Below are positions 42,453 through 51,100 of a DNA stretch of 64,000 nucleotides, in pieces. The stretch lies in contig CALEYQ010000001.1 in the NCBI GenBank assembly GCA_937924855.1, positions 1 to 64,000 of the forward strand. Reading direction: 5' to 3'. Numbering within the stretch: position 1 is the first letter of the stretch; each line of letters opens with the position of its first letter. Both the position numbers and the translations under genes were made by a program. The notes beneath the pieces were generated by a model. The model was not told the DNA's origin and searched no databases. It saw nothing but the letters and a program-made list of their open reading frames with translations. The DNA comes from an uncultured Bacteroidota bacterium (GTDB lineage: Bacteria; Bacteroidota; Bacteroidia; JADZBD01).

Positions 42453-42580
42453 CAACCGCCGCCCTCATAACCATTATCATAACGCATACCATCGTTATTT
42501 CAACCTGTACCTATTTTTTCATTAAGGTTTTAAGAACTCCCTTAAAACCGGAGGATGAAGAAACACCGGAGGAAAAATAG
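42449..42580 (+). CDS. MetS-like NSS transporter small subunit
   Basis: A 43-residue single-pass membrane protein. After a short start (MTTAALIT) a hydrophobic helix (about 5-26) is followed by a basic junction (KVLR) and a Pro/Glu-rich acidic cytoplasmic tail ending in TPEEK. Its ATG overlaps the stop codon of the NSS transporter (ATGA), the usual arrangement of metP-metS pairs, where MetS is needed for transport. Length, topology and position all fit. It is too short for routine gene calling and easily missed. Confidence 0.82.
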   Translation: MTTAALITIIITHTIVISTCTYFFIKVLRTPLKPEDEETPEEK

Positions 42581-42645
42581 ATTCGTAGGGGAGCGTTTTT
42601 AGAACCAGCCTTAAAAGCCATTGCTTATTTCCCCAGGTTTGGGGC

Positions 42646-43374
42646 ATGAAGGAATGGCTTTTTTCATGGATTACCTGGCACAGCCGCCAAAGAAAAATCC
42701 TTGTTTTACTGGCTGGATTCAACCTCCTGCTATTTTTTACCTGGTTTTTCCTGATGTGGCAGCAGGGCCCGGCAGAGAAAACAGAAGACCCCCTGTTGGT
42801 TACTTTCTCCCTGTATAAAATTAACGATCAAAAACAGAGAGAGGGGAATTCAGAGGTTCGTGGTTTTGAAAAAGAAAATAAGCCTGCTTTTTTTACCCAT
42901 AAGAAAACCAAATCACCGAAGCAAATTCACAAAATCGACCTTAACAGGGCCGATTCAGTAATGCTGTTGTCGCTGAAAGGAATCGGACCCGTATTCGCCG
43001 GGCGGATCATTAAGTACCGGCAACGACTTCGGGGATTTTATTCTCCGCAGCAGTTGCTTGAAGTGTATGGATTCGATTCCTTACGCCTGCAAAACATTTT
43101 GCCTTACATTTTTGCTGATCCGGAAAAAATTCAGGTTTGGGATCTGAACAGGGTAAATGAAGACAGCCTGAAATACCACCCCTACATAAGCCGCAATCTG
43201 CGGAAAGTGATTCCCAATTACCGTTTATTTCACGGCAATTTCACTTCCGTGGAAGACCTGAAGAAAATTGATTTGGTGGATGCCAAACTTTATTCTAAAA
43301 TTGCACCCTATTTCAGGGTGTATGGAAAGGAAGGAAAATCAGATCAGGAACAACATCAGGAACGCCATCCGTGA
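42646..43374 (+). CDS. Membrane-anchored helix-hairpin-helix (ComEA-like) protein
   Basis: A 242-residue protein with an N-terminal transmembrane anchor (about 17-36), a charged linker to about 95, and a helix-hairpin-helix DNA-binding region. The first unit is IDLNRADSVMLLSLKGIGPVFAGRIIKYRQRLRGF (about 98-132). A second, weaker set (WDLNRVNEDSLKYHPYISRNLRKVI and SVEDLKKIDLVDAKLYSKIAPYF) fills the rest. ComEA of competent bacteria binds incoming DNA in the same way, but no other competence gene is nearby, so uptake is only a possibility. Its last 53 bases overlap the adenine phosphoribosyltransferase gene in another frame. Confidence 0.83.
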   Translation: MKEWLFSWITWHSRQRKILVLLAGFNLLLFFTWFFLMWQQGPAEKTEDPLLVTFSLYKINDQKQREGNSEVRGFEKENKPAFFTHKKTKSPKQIHKIDLNRADSVMLLSLKGIGPVFAGRIIKYRQRLRGFYSPQQLLEVYGFDSLRLQNILPYIFADPEKIQVWDLNRVNEDSLKYHPYISRNLRKVIPNYRLFHGNFTSVEDLKKIDLVDAKLYSKIAPYFRVYGKEGKSDQEQHQERHP

Positions 43375-43867
43375 GGTGCCGGATTTCCCCAAGCCGGGTA
43401 TTAATTTCAAAGATATTACTCCCGTGCTGGCCAATCCCGAGCTTTGCCGGGCCATAATAAGTGAAATGGAAAGTCTGGTAAAACCAATGAATGTAGATGC
43501 CATTCTGGGCATTGAGAGCCGGGGCTTTATATTTGGAATGCCCCTTGCGAATTCTCTTTCACTTCCTTTTTTGGTTTCGCGTAAAAAAGGAAAACTACCC
43601 TATAAAACCCATACTTTTTCGTACGCTCTTGAATATGGTATTGCTGAAATGGAAATGCATGTAGATTCCGTAAAGCCGGGTCAGAAAGTGCTTGTTCACG
43701 ATGATCTTCTGGCCACCGGAGGAACAGCCATGGCAGCTGCGGAACTTGTAAAAATGCAGGGCGGAGAAGTTGCCGGATTTTTGTTTATGGTGGAACTGGG
43801 AAGCCTGAATGGCCGTGAGAAACTGGAAAAATATTCGGGTAAAATCATTAGCTTAGTAACCTATTAA
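43322..43867 (+). CDS. apt: Adenine phosphoribosyltransferase
   Basis: A 181-residue purine salvage enzyme converting adenine and PRPP into AMP. It shows the family opening IREVPDFPKPGINFKDITPVL (about 14-34), IESRGFIFGMPLA near 71, and the PRPP-binding loop VLVHDDLLATGGTAMAAAEL near 125. The ATG at 43322 gives the normal length; the frame continues another 54 bases upstream inside the preceding HhH gene, with no homologous residues. The 53-base overlap between the two coding regions is unusually long for functional genes. Confidence 0.94.
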   Translation: MERKENQIRNNIRNAIREVPDFPKPGINFKDITPVLANPELCRAIISEMESLVKPMNVDAILGIESRGFIFGMPLANSLSLPFLVSRKKGKLPYKTHTFSYALEYGIAEMEMHVDSVKPGQKVLVHDDLLATGGTAMAAAELVKMQGGEVAGFLFMVELGSLNGREKLEKYSGKIISLVTY

Positions 43868-43881
43868 AAAGTAAAATTTTC

Positions 43882-45048
43882 ATGGAATCAGCCACAGTTG
43901 ATACGGGATTGGATTTTGGATACACCGAGAATCAGTTAATGATCCGGGATATGATCCGGAAATTCGGCGATGAACATATTCGTCCGAAGATGATGGAATG
44001 GGACGAGAGCCAGGAATTTCCCGTAGAAGTTTTTAAAAAGCTTGGCGAACTGGGGCTTATGGGGGTGCTTATTCCTGAAAGCTACGGGGGCTCCGGTTTT
44101 GGTTATAATGAATACGTGACCACCCTCATTGAAATTGGAAAAATCTGTGGATCCATCGGACTTTCGGTAGCCGCACACAATTCCCTTTGCAGCGGTCATA
44201 TTTTGCAGTTTGGAAACGAAGAACAAAAGAAAAAATACCTTCCCAGGCTGGCTACCGCAGAGTGGATCGGAGCCTGGGGTTTAACCGAGGTAGGAACCGG
44301 ATCTGATGCGGGAGGAATGAATACCACCGCTAAAAAAGAAGGCGACCATTACGTCATCAACGGATCAAAGAATTTCATCACCCATGGAAAATCGGGTGAT
44401 GTGGCCGTGGTGATTGTGAGAACCGGAGAGAAAGGCGATAGTCATGGCATGACAGCCTTCATCGTGGAAAAAGGTACTCCCGGTTTTTCTTCCGGAAGGA
44501 AAGAGAACAAACTGGGAATGCGTGCCTCCGAGACCACAGAACTGATTTTTGAAAATTGCAAAGTGCCTGCTTCCAATATCCTCGGTGAGGTTGGTGATGG
44601 ATTTATTCAGGCCATGAAAGTACTCGACGGCGGAAGAATTTCAATTGCTTCCCTGGCCTGCGGTATTGCCCGGGGTGCCCTGGAGGCCTCTGTGAAATAT
44701 TCAAAGGAGCGCGAACAGTTCGGCAAACCCATTGCCCATTTTCAGGGCATTGCCTTTAAGCTGGCCGAAATGGCCATGATGCTGGAAGCCGCAGAGTTGC
44801 TCACCTTTCAGGCGGCCAGCATGAAAGACCGGGGTATGAAAGTTACCCGGCAATCGGCCATAGCAAAATATTATGCATCTGAAGCTTCCGTTAAAATTTC
44901 TACCGAGGCCGTTCAGATTTTCGGAGGCTACGGATACACCAAAGATTTTCCTGTAGAAAAATTTTACCGCGATTCCAAGCTTTGCACCATTGGTGAAGGA
45001 ACTTCCGAAATTCAAAAAATGGTAATCGCTCGCGACCTATTGAAGTAG
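43882..45048 (+). CDS. Acyl-CoA dehydrogenase
   Basis: A 388-residue FAD flavoenzyme that oxidises acyl-CoA to trans-2-enoyl-CoA. The FAD/substrate signature GAWGLTEVGTGSDAGG is near 128-143. The C-terminal segment GGYGYTKDFPVEKFYRDSKL near 350 includes the catalytic Glu position used by short/medium-chain acyl-CoA dehydrogenases, followed by IGEGTSEIQ. Length and motif pattern suggest a short- or butyryl-CoA-type enzyme. Electron acceptor genes (etfAB) are not in this window. It starts 14 bases after apt and its stop overlaps the next gene by one base. Confidence 0.95.
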   Translation: MESATVDTGLDFGYTENQLMIRDMIRKFGDEHIRPKMMEWDESQEFPVEVFKKLGELGLMGVLIPESYGGSGFGYNEYVTTLIEIGKICGSIGLSVAAHNSLCSGHILQFGNEEQKKKYLPRLATAEWIGAWGLTEVGTGSDAGGMNTTAKKEGDHYVINGSKNFITHGKSGDVAVVIVRTGEKGDSHGMTAFIVEKGTPGFSSGRKENKLGMRASETTELIFENCKVPASNILGEVGDGFIQAMKVLDGGRISIASLACGIARGALEASVKYSKEREQFGKPIAHFQGIAFKLAEMAMMLEAAELLTFQAASMKDRGMKVTRQSAIAKYYASEASVKISTEAVQIFGGYGYTKDFPVEKFYRDSKLCTIGEGTSEIQKMVIARDLLK

Positions 45049-46259
45049 TGAAACATTGCAGGGTGCTTGGGGGAAAGAAATCCCGGGAAATTCTTTTCGA
45101 TAATGTTGAAGTGTTTTTTAAGGAAGATGCTATTCCTGAAAAAGTTATTCCCCGGTTTGTTTCCGGTTCCAACCCTTTTCTTTCTTCCGCCTTTCTGAAT
45201 TGGCTTCTTAAATTTCAGCCCCTGGAAGGAAAATCCGGGGTTTCTGTGGCGTACCTGAAAGGTATTCCCGTTTCTGCCTTAATGTTCTCCCAGGTTGAGG
45301 TTCCCCTGTCTGAATTTATTCCTGAGCCGGGACCCGTGGCTTCTGAAAGCCGGCTTGGAAAATGGCTGGGTAAAAAAATGAATGCAAGGGCGGCAGCAAC
45401 CCGGGCCAGGATCACTATTTTCGGCAATGCCCTTCACGCAGGTTCCTGGGGCTGGCAGGTTTCACTTGAAAAGGCAGAGTCCGCAGAACTCTTATCGGCA
45501 CATATCCGGGAAACCGCCGAAAAAATAGATGCACAAAAGCCTTCCTCGCATTTTTATATTGTAAAAGATTTTGTTGGAACCGACGATTATTATTCGGAAG
45601 TGTTTGAAAGGGATAAATACCGGAAATTGCCTACCGAACCTAAGATGATACTTGAGGTTGATCCCACATGGGAAAATATTTCGGGTTATGAAATGGTACT
45701 TAAGAAAAAGTACAGAAAGCGGTTTCGTGATATTCGTAAAAGGGGAGTATCACTCGAAGTGTTTGAATTAGGAGAGGAGGACCTGAAGATAATGGAAACT
45801 GAAATCCATGCTTTGTTTGAGGCTGTTCAAAATGCTTCTTCTTTTAACCTGGTTCATATTAAAAAGGGATACTTCAGGGAATTAAAGAAAATCATGAAGG
45901 AGGAGTTCTCCGTTTTTGGTTACCGTATGAACCACAAGCTTGTCGGATTCCGATCGGGTTTTTATACGCCGGCAGGATTAGAAACACATTTTATCGGACT
46001 TGATTATTCCTTTAACCGGGAATTTGAATTGTATCAGAATATGCTGTACGATTACCTTGAAGAAGGCATAAGAAAAAAGGTAAAACAAGTCGATTTTGGC
46101 CGAACCGCATCTGAAATTAAATCTAACCTGGGAGCCATTCCATTGCCTGTGCTAAATTATGTCAGGGCTACGGATACCATTGGGAATAAACTGTTAAAAC
46201 CATTTGTCAAAGCATTCAAGCCTGAGGCTTTTACGCTTCGCAACCCCTTCAGCGAATAA
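45048..46259 (+). CDS. GNAT/FemAB-like acyltransferase family protein
   Basis: A 403-residue cytoplasmic protein whose C-terminal half (about 200-390) has the look of a GNAT or FemAB-like domain. It includes VLKKKYRKRFRDIRKRG, FSVFGYRMNHKLVGFRSGFYT (a central GNAT strand region) and QVDFGRTASEIKSNLGA, a phrase typical of Bacteroidota proteins annotated as peptidoglycan-related acyltransferases. The N-terminal half is not recognised. The start is GTG, overlapping the acyl-CoA dehydrogenase stop by one base, so the two are likely co-translated. The acceptor is unknown. Confidence 0.6.
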   Translation: MKHCRVLGGKKSREILFDNVEVFFKEDAIPEKVIPRFVSGSNPFLSSAFLNWLLKFQPLEGKSGVSVAYLKGIPVSALMFSQVEVPLSEFIPEPGPVASESRLGKWLGKKMNARAAATRARITIFGNALHAGSWGWQVSLEKAESAELLSAHIRETAEKIDAQKPSSHFYIVKDFVGTDDYYSEVFERDKYRKLPTEPKMILEVDPTWENISGYEMVLKKKYRKRFRDIRKRGVSLEVFELGEEDLKIMETEIHALFEAVQNASSFNLVHIKKGYFRELKKIMKEEFSVFGYRMNHKLVGFRSGFYTPAGLETHFIGLDYSFNREFELYQNMLYDYLEEGIRKKVKQVDFGRTASEIKSNLGAIPLPVLNYVRATDTIGNKLLKPFVKAFKPEAFTLRNPFSE

Positions 46260-47394
46260 TCCTGTCCTCCTGCTTCTGAAAGAAAATAAATTCATCCGAA
46301 ATTAATAAGGGGACTTCATCGGGTGAGTCTGCGTATTTAAGTAAATAGGCTCTTGTCTTTTTAAACACTCTGGGTTCAGGGTAGGAGGGAACTCCAAGTT
46401 CCATCAGCGACCAATAATTAATGTAAATGTATTTTTGGCCTGCTTTTTCCTGAACCAGATTTTGGATTTCACCCGGAAGCCGGCTTATCACCTGCTCAGA
46501 AAGAAATACATAGCCGTTGGGAGAATTCCCTGAGTATAGTTTCCAGGCCGGATAGTTATCGTAAATGCCGAAAATGGAAAACAAGGGTAGTATCCAAACC
46601 GGAATAAGAAAGGCAAGGTGTTTTCGTGAAATCCAAAATTTAAAGGAGTATGCCTCCTTTTCTTCCTGAATGTTTCGGATTACCCAATACAGCATGGCCA
46701 TCAATCCAAGATTCCATGGATAAATAACAGGGTTGAAATTTTTTCCCAAGGGGCCAATAAGCAAAAGAATAACCCCGTGCATTAAGAGTGAAACCCAGGC
46801 CGTAAGTTTCAGTGTCCGCTTAAAGAGAAAGCCAAAACCCAGCACAATTTCAATTAAAGGAATCAGATAGCCTGTTTTTCCGGCAGCTTCGGGCGACATT
46901 CCCGTCAGGCGACCTAGGGGCTCCATAATCCATTCTGAGGTTTCTGTAAAGTAATTGATATTGATTTTATGGATCCCACTCCAGAAATATACGCCTCCGA
47001 AAATCAGGCAAATATTCCTGAACATGATTTCCGGTTTGTTTTTCTCATGGGGGAAGCAGGCTGCCACAAAAAACAAAAATTGCAATACCCAGGGTTGGAG
47101 CCTGTTCTGATCGCGGGCCATGAGGAAAATAGCGGCTCCAAAGAAAAGATAAAAGAAGAATTTTTTTCCGGGCCGAAGCAGTGCGGCAAACAGGGCTGCC
47201 AAAAACAATACGCAGGCCACAATATCAAAAACATCATCACCAAATTGAAACCCCGGAATTGGAATCTTTGGGAAATGCCGGTCTCCAAACCACAAAGGAG
47301 CGGAGAAGTAAATACCCAACAACAATGCAGTAAATACAAGAAAAAGTAAAATCCGGATCTGTTGTTTTGGATTGCCATTCATGACAATGGACAT
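46249..47394 (-). CDS. Polytopic membrane protein, HTTM/DoxX-like, function unknown
   Basis: A 381-residue protein with about eight to ten predicted transmembrane helices over the first ~300 residues and a soluble C-terminal part of about 90 residues. The segment GGVYFWSGIHKININYF near 150 resembles a conserved patch in HTTM/DoxX-type membrane proteins. It is encoded four bases downstream of the NlpC/P60 lipoprotein gene on the same strand, so the two are likely expressed together. An alternative ATG at 47382 removes four residues. The 3' end overlaps the convergent acyltransferase-like gene by 11 bases. Confidence 0.6.
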   Translation of the reverse strand: MSIVMNGNPKQQIRILLFLVFTALLLGIYFSAPLWFGDRHFPKIPIPGFQFGDDVFDIVACVLFLAALFAALLRPGKKFFFYLFFGAAIFLMARDQNRLQPWVLQFLFFVAACFPHEKNKPEIMFRNICLIFGGVYFWSGIHKININYFTETSEWIMEPLGRLTGMSPEAAGKTGYLIPLIEIVLGFGFLFKRTLKLTAWVSLLMHGVILLLIGPLGKNFNPVIYPWNLGLMAMLYWVIRNIQEEKEAYSFKFWISRKHLAFLIPVWILPLFSIFGIYDNYPAWKLYSGNSPNGYVFLSEQVISRLPGEIQNLVQEKAGQKYIYINYWSLMELGVPSYPEPRVFKKTRAYLLKYADSPDEVPLLISDEFIFFQKQEDRIIR

Positions 47395-47398
47395 TTAT

Positions 47399-47941
47399 TT
47401 AATCCCACTTTCCTCCCGAAACAAAAGTTTTCTTGTAATAGGGCTCTTCCAGATTGCTGATGATAACTCCTTTGGAAGTGCTGGCATGCACAAAGTAACC
47501 ATTGGCCAGATAAACGCCAACATGAGAAATTTTATCACCCTGGATTTTGAAAAAAACAAGGTCTCCTTCCTGCAGGTCGTTTTGTTTTGCCGATTTCGTT
47601 TGCTGCGCTAATGACCAGGAGGGGCCGGAGATTTTCTTTTTGTAAACATCCTCAAGAAGCCGGCCGGTGAATGAGGAGCAGTCGATGCCATCCCTGTCTT
47701 TTCCACCGTATTTATAGGGAACTCCCCACCAGGCATCAATGAAAAAATACAAATCGGTTCTAACAATTTGTTCCGGACTAAGCCCGAGTTTTGGAGCATA
47801 CTTTTCCCGGATCTGAATTTCAGCAGACTTTCCTGTATTGGTCTTGTCATGTTCCTTCACACTTTTCCGTCCCGGACCACAGGACGAAAAGCCAAGCACC
47901 AAAAAGCCCGACAGGATCAGCAGAAAGTTCCTCTCCATCAT
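47399..47941 (-). CDS. NlpC/P60 (C40) cell-wall hydrolase lipoprotein
   Basis: A 180-residue secreted lipoprotein: a signal with lipobox GFSSCG (cysteine near 21), a short linker, and a C-terminal NlpC/P60 cysteine peptidase domain (about 65-180). The catalytic Cys is in GKDRDGIDCSSFTGRLLEDVY, and the His is in KISHVGVYLANGYFVHAST. C40 enzymes cleave stem peptides of peptidoglycan, usually the D-glutamyl-meso-diaminopimelate bond. Location would be the outer or inner membrane leaflet facing the periplasm. The tandem ATG (MM) leaves the exact first residue open. Confidence 0.93.
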   Translation of the reverse strand: MMERNFLLILSGFLVLGFSSCGPGRKSVKEHDKTNTGKSAEIQIREKYAPKLGLSPEQIVRTDLYFFIDAWWGVPYKYGGKDRDGIDCSSFTGRLLEDVYKKKISGPSWSLAQQTKSAKQNDLQEGDLVFFKIQGDKISHVGVYLANGYFVHASTSKGVIISNLEEPYYKKTFVSGGKWD

Positions 47942-48093
47942 TCCCGAAATTTATTTCTTAAAAGCCTGATTCTGACCGCCTGGCATGGTTTCCTCCTAAC
48001 AGGGTTTTGTGCAAAAAGTGGCCTTTCGGAATTGGATTCCAGGGCAGGGCTATTTATAGTGTATTGATAATCAATGTTTTTGGTGTTAATAAC

Positions 48094-48124
48094 TTGTTAG
48101 TTTCCCTAATTATCCTTAAGTTTG
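48094..48124 (+). promoter_or_regulatory. Promoter of the repeat adhesin-PorP operon
   Basis: TTG at 48094-48096, a 20-base spacer, then TAAGTTTG at 48117-48124, an exact -7 match. The leader is about 60 bases. The remaining intergenic sequence (47942-48093) is AT-rich and shows no other feature. Confidence 0.55.
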
Positions 48125-48191
48125 TTCCCACCAATAACCATGATTGTTTTTTACGCCCAAAATATTTCCATAAAATTTTAACCCTGTAAGT

Positions 48192-51100
48192 ATGAGGAAA
48201 TTAATTACTCTTTTCCTGGTATGGATTTTTTCTGTTCCGGCCCTGATGGCTCAGGACGATGTTGGCATTACCGGATTTACCGCTCCGCCGGCCTCTTCGT
48301 GTTCCTTTACCACGACTGAAAACGTAACGGTTACCTTATTCAATTTTGGTCCTACCGATTTGAGTAATGTGCCCATTGATATTTCCTATCAGATAAATGC
48401 GGGTCCACCCTCAACTGATATCGGGGTTCAGTTTCCGGTGTTTCCTTCAGGATCTTCCGTATCGCATACCTTTAGCGTTCCTGCAAACCTCGCGACGCCG
48501 GGAGTGTATACTTTTGATGGTGCGGTTTCTTTATTAACCGATGTCAATCCCGCCAATGATAACTTCATTGGATATGTGGTAACCAGCAATGCGCCCTCGG
48601 TTGGTGGAAATATTACTCCGGTTATTACCACGGTTTGTTCCAGTGGGAATTCGGGTACACTTACTCTTTCTGGACATAGTGGCACGGTGCTGGATTGGGA
48701 ATTTTCTACCGACGGTGGTTTTACCTGGTTCTCACTTGGGAATACAGCCACAACATACAATTATCTAAATCTTACCCAAACCACCCAATACAGAGCTATA
48801 GTTCAAAACGGAACCTGTCCGCCCGCTAATTCTGCAGTGGCAACGGTTACGGTTGTGAATCCACCGGCAGGGGGAATCGTAAGTGCAACTCAAACCGTGT
48901 GTACCGGCTCCAACAGCGGAACGCTTACCCTGAGCGGGCATACAGCTTCAGTTATCCGCTGGGAATTTTCAACGGATGGCGGATTCACATGGACCAATAT
49001 TGCGAATGTTACCACTTCACAGACCTTTTTAAACCTCACAGCCACGCGCATGTATCGGGCCGTTGTTTCTAACGGCACCTGTGCCCCGGTTTTTTCTGCC
49101 GCCGCAACGGTTTTTGTGAGCAGCCCTGCCGTTGGTGGTACTGTGGCTTCCAATGCCACGGTGTGTGCACCTACCAACTCCGGAACCTTAACACTTAGCG
49201 GGCATACCGGTACCGTGGGTCGTTGGGAATATTCTACCGATGGTGGTTTTACCTGGAATAATATTTCAAATACTACAACAAGCCAGACTTATTCAAATCT
49301 TACTACAACGAGGCGCTACAGAGCTTTTGTTCAGAATGGAGCATGTACTGCATTTTCTTCTCAGGCCATCATTACGGTTACTCCCGCTTCGGTAGGCGGA
49401 ACGGTTTCTTCGAACGCCACGGTATGTTCGGGAACCAACAGCGGAACGCTTACCCTGAGCGGTCATACCGGCAACGTAGTTAACTGGCAGTTCAGCACGG
49501 TTTCAGCTACCGGACCCTGGACGCCCATTGCAAATACAACCACTACGCAGAATTATACCAACCTAACCACCACAACCTATTATAGCGCTGTTGTTCAGAG
49601 CGGCACCTGCGCTACCGCAACTTCTTCCGTTGTAACCATTACCGTAAATCCGGTTTCTGTTGGCGGAACTGTTTCTTCTTCAGCAACGGTTTGCGCTCCC
49701 ACCAATTCCGGAACGCTCACCCTGGCCGGACATACAGGTAATGTTATTCGTTGGGAATACTCCACCGACGGTGGATTTACCTGGATCACCATTGGAAATA
49801 CAACTACTTCACAATCCTACAGCAACCTGACGCAAACCCGTCAGTATCGTGCGGTGGTTCAAAGCGGAATTTGTCCTCCTGCTAATTCATCCATTGCCAC
49901 TATAACGGTTACTCCCGCTTCTGTAGGTGGAACGGTTTCTTCGAATGCCACGGTGTGTTCAGGAACCAACAGCGGAACGCTTACCCTGAGCGGTCATACC
50001 GGTAACGTAGTTAACTGGCAGTTCAGCACGGTTTCAGCTACCGGACCCTGGACGCCCATTGCAAATACAACCACTACGCAGAATTATACCAACCTAACCA
50101 CCACAACCTATTATAGCGCTGTTGTTCAGAGCGGCACCTGCGCTACCGCAACTTCTTCCGTTGTAACCATTACCGTAAATCCGGTTTCTGTTGGCGGAAC
50201 TGTTTCTTCTTCAGCAACGGTTTGCGCTCCCACCAATTCCGGAACGCTCACCCTGGCCGGACATACAGGTAATGTTATTCGTTGGGAATATTCCACCGAC
50301 GGAGGATTTACCTGGAATACTATTGCGAACACAAGCACTTCACAAGCCTATAACAATCTGACCCAAACCAGAATGTACCGGGCAGTGGTGAAAAGCGGTG
50401 TTTGCAATGAGGCAAACTCGGTTCCTGCAACAATCACCGTTGATCCTGTTTCCAATGCAGGTGTTATTTCCGGAAGCACCACCGTGTGTGCCTCGGGCAA
50501 TAGCGGAAATTTAATGGCCAGCGGAATTACCGGAAATATTCTCGAATGGCTTTCCAGCACAACCGGACCTACCGGACCATGGACTTCCATTGCCAATACT
50601 ACCAATACTCAATCTTATTTAAATCTTACCCAAACCACCTGGTATACGATAGTGGTTCAAAGCGGAGTTTGTCAGCCCGACACCGCCACTCCTGCCGTTA
50701 TCACTGTGGATCCACAAACCGTTGCCGGAATGGTTTCTGCCAACGCCAACGTGTGTTCCGGTTCCAATAATGGAACCCTTACGCTAAGTGGCAACAACGG
50801 AATTGTGGTTCGCTGGGAATACTCCATTGACGGTGGGTTTAACTGGATAAATATTTCCAATACAACCACCACACTAACTTATAACAACCTTACCACAACT
50901 ACTATGTACCACGCCGTGGTGCAAAGCGGTGTTTGTCCTTCCGATACTTCTTTGTCGGCAACCATTTTTATTTCTCCGCTTTCCTCGGCTGGTAATATTT
51001 CTTCCAATGCCACCGTTTGTTCCGGTTCTAATTCAGGAACTTTAACTGCTTCCGGAATTGTAGGTAATGTGCTGGAATGGTTGTCGAGTACCACAGGCCC

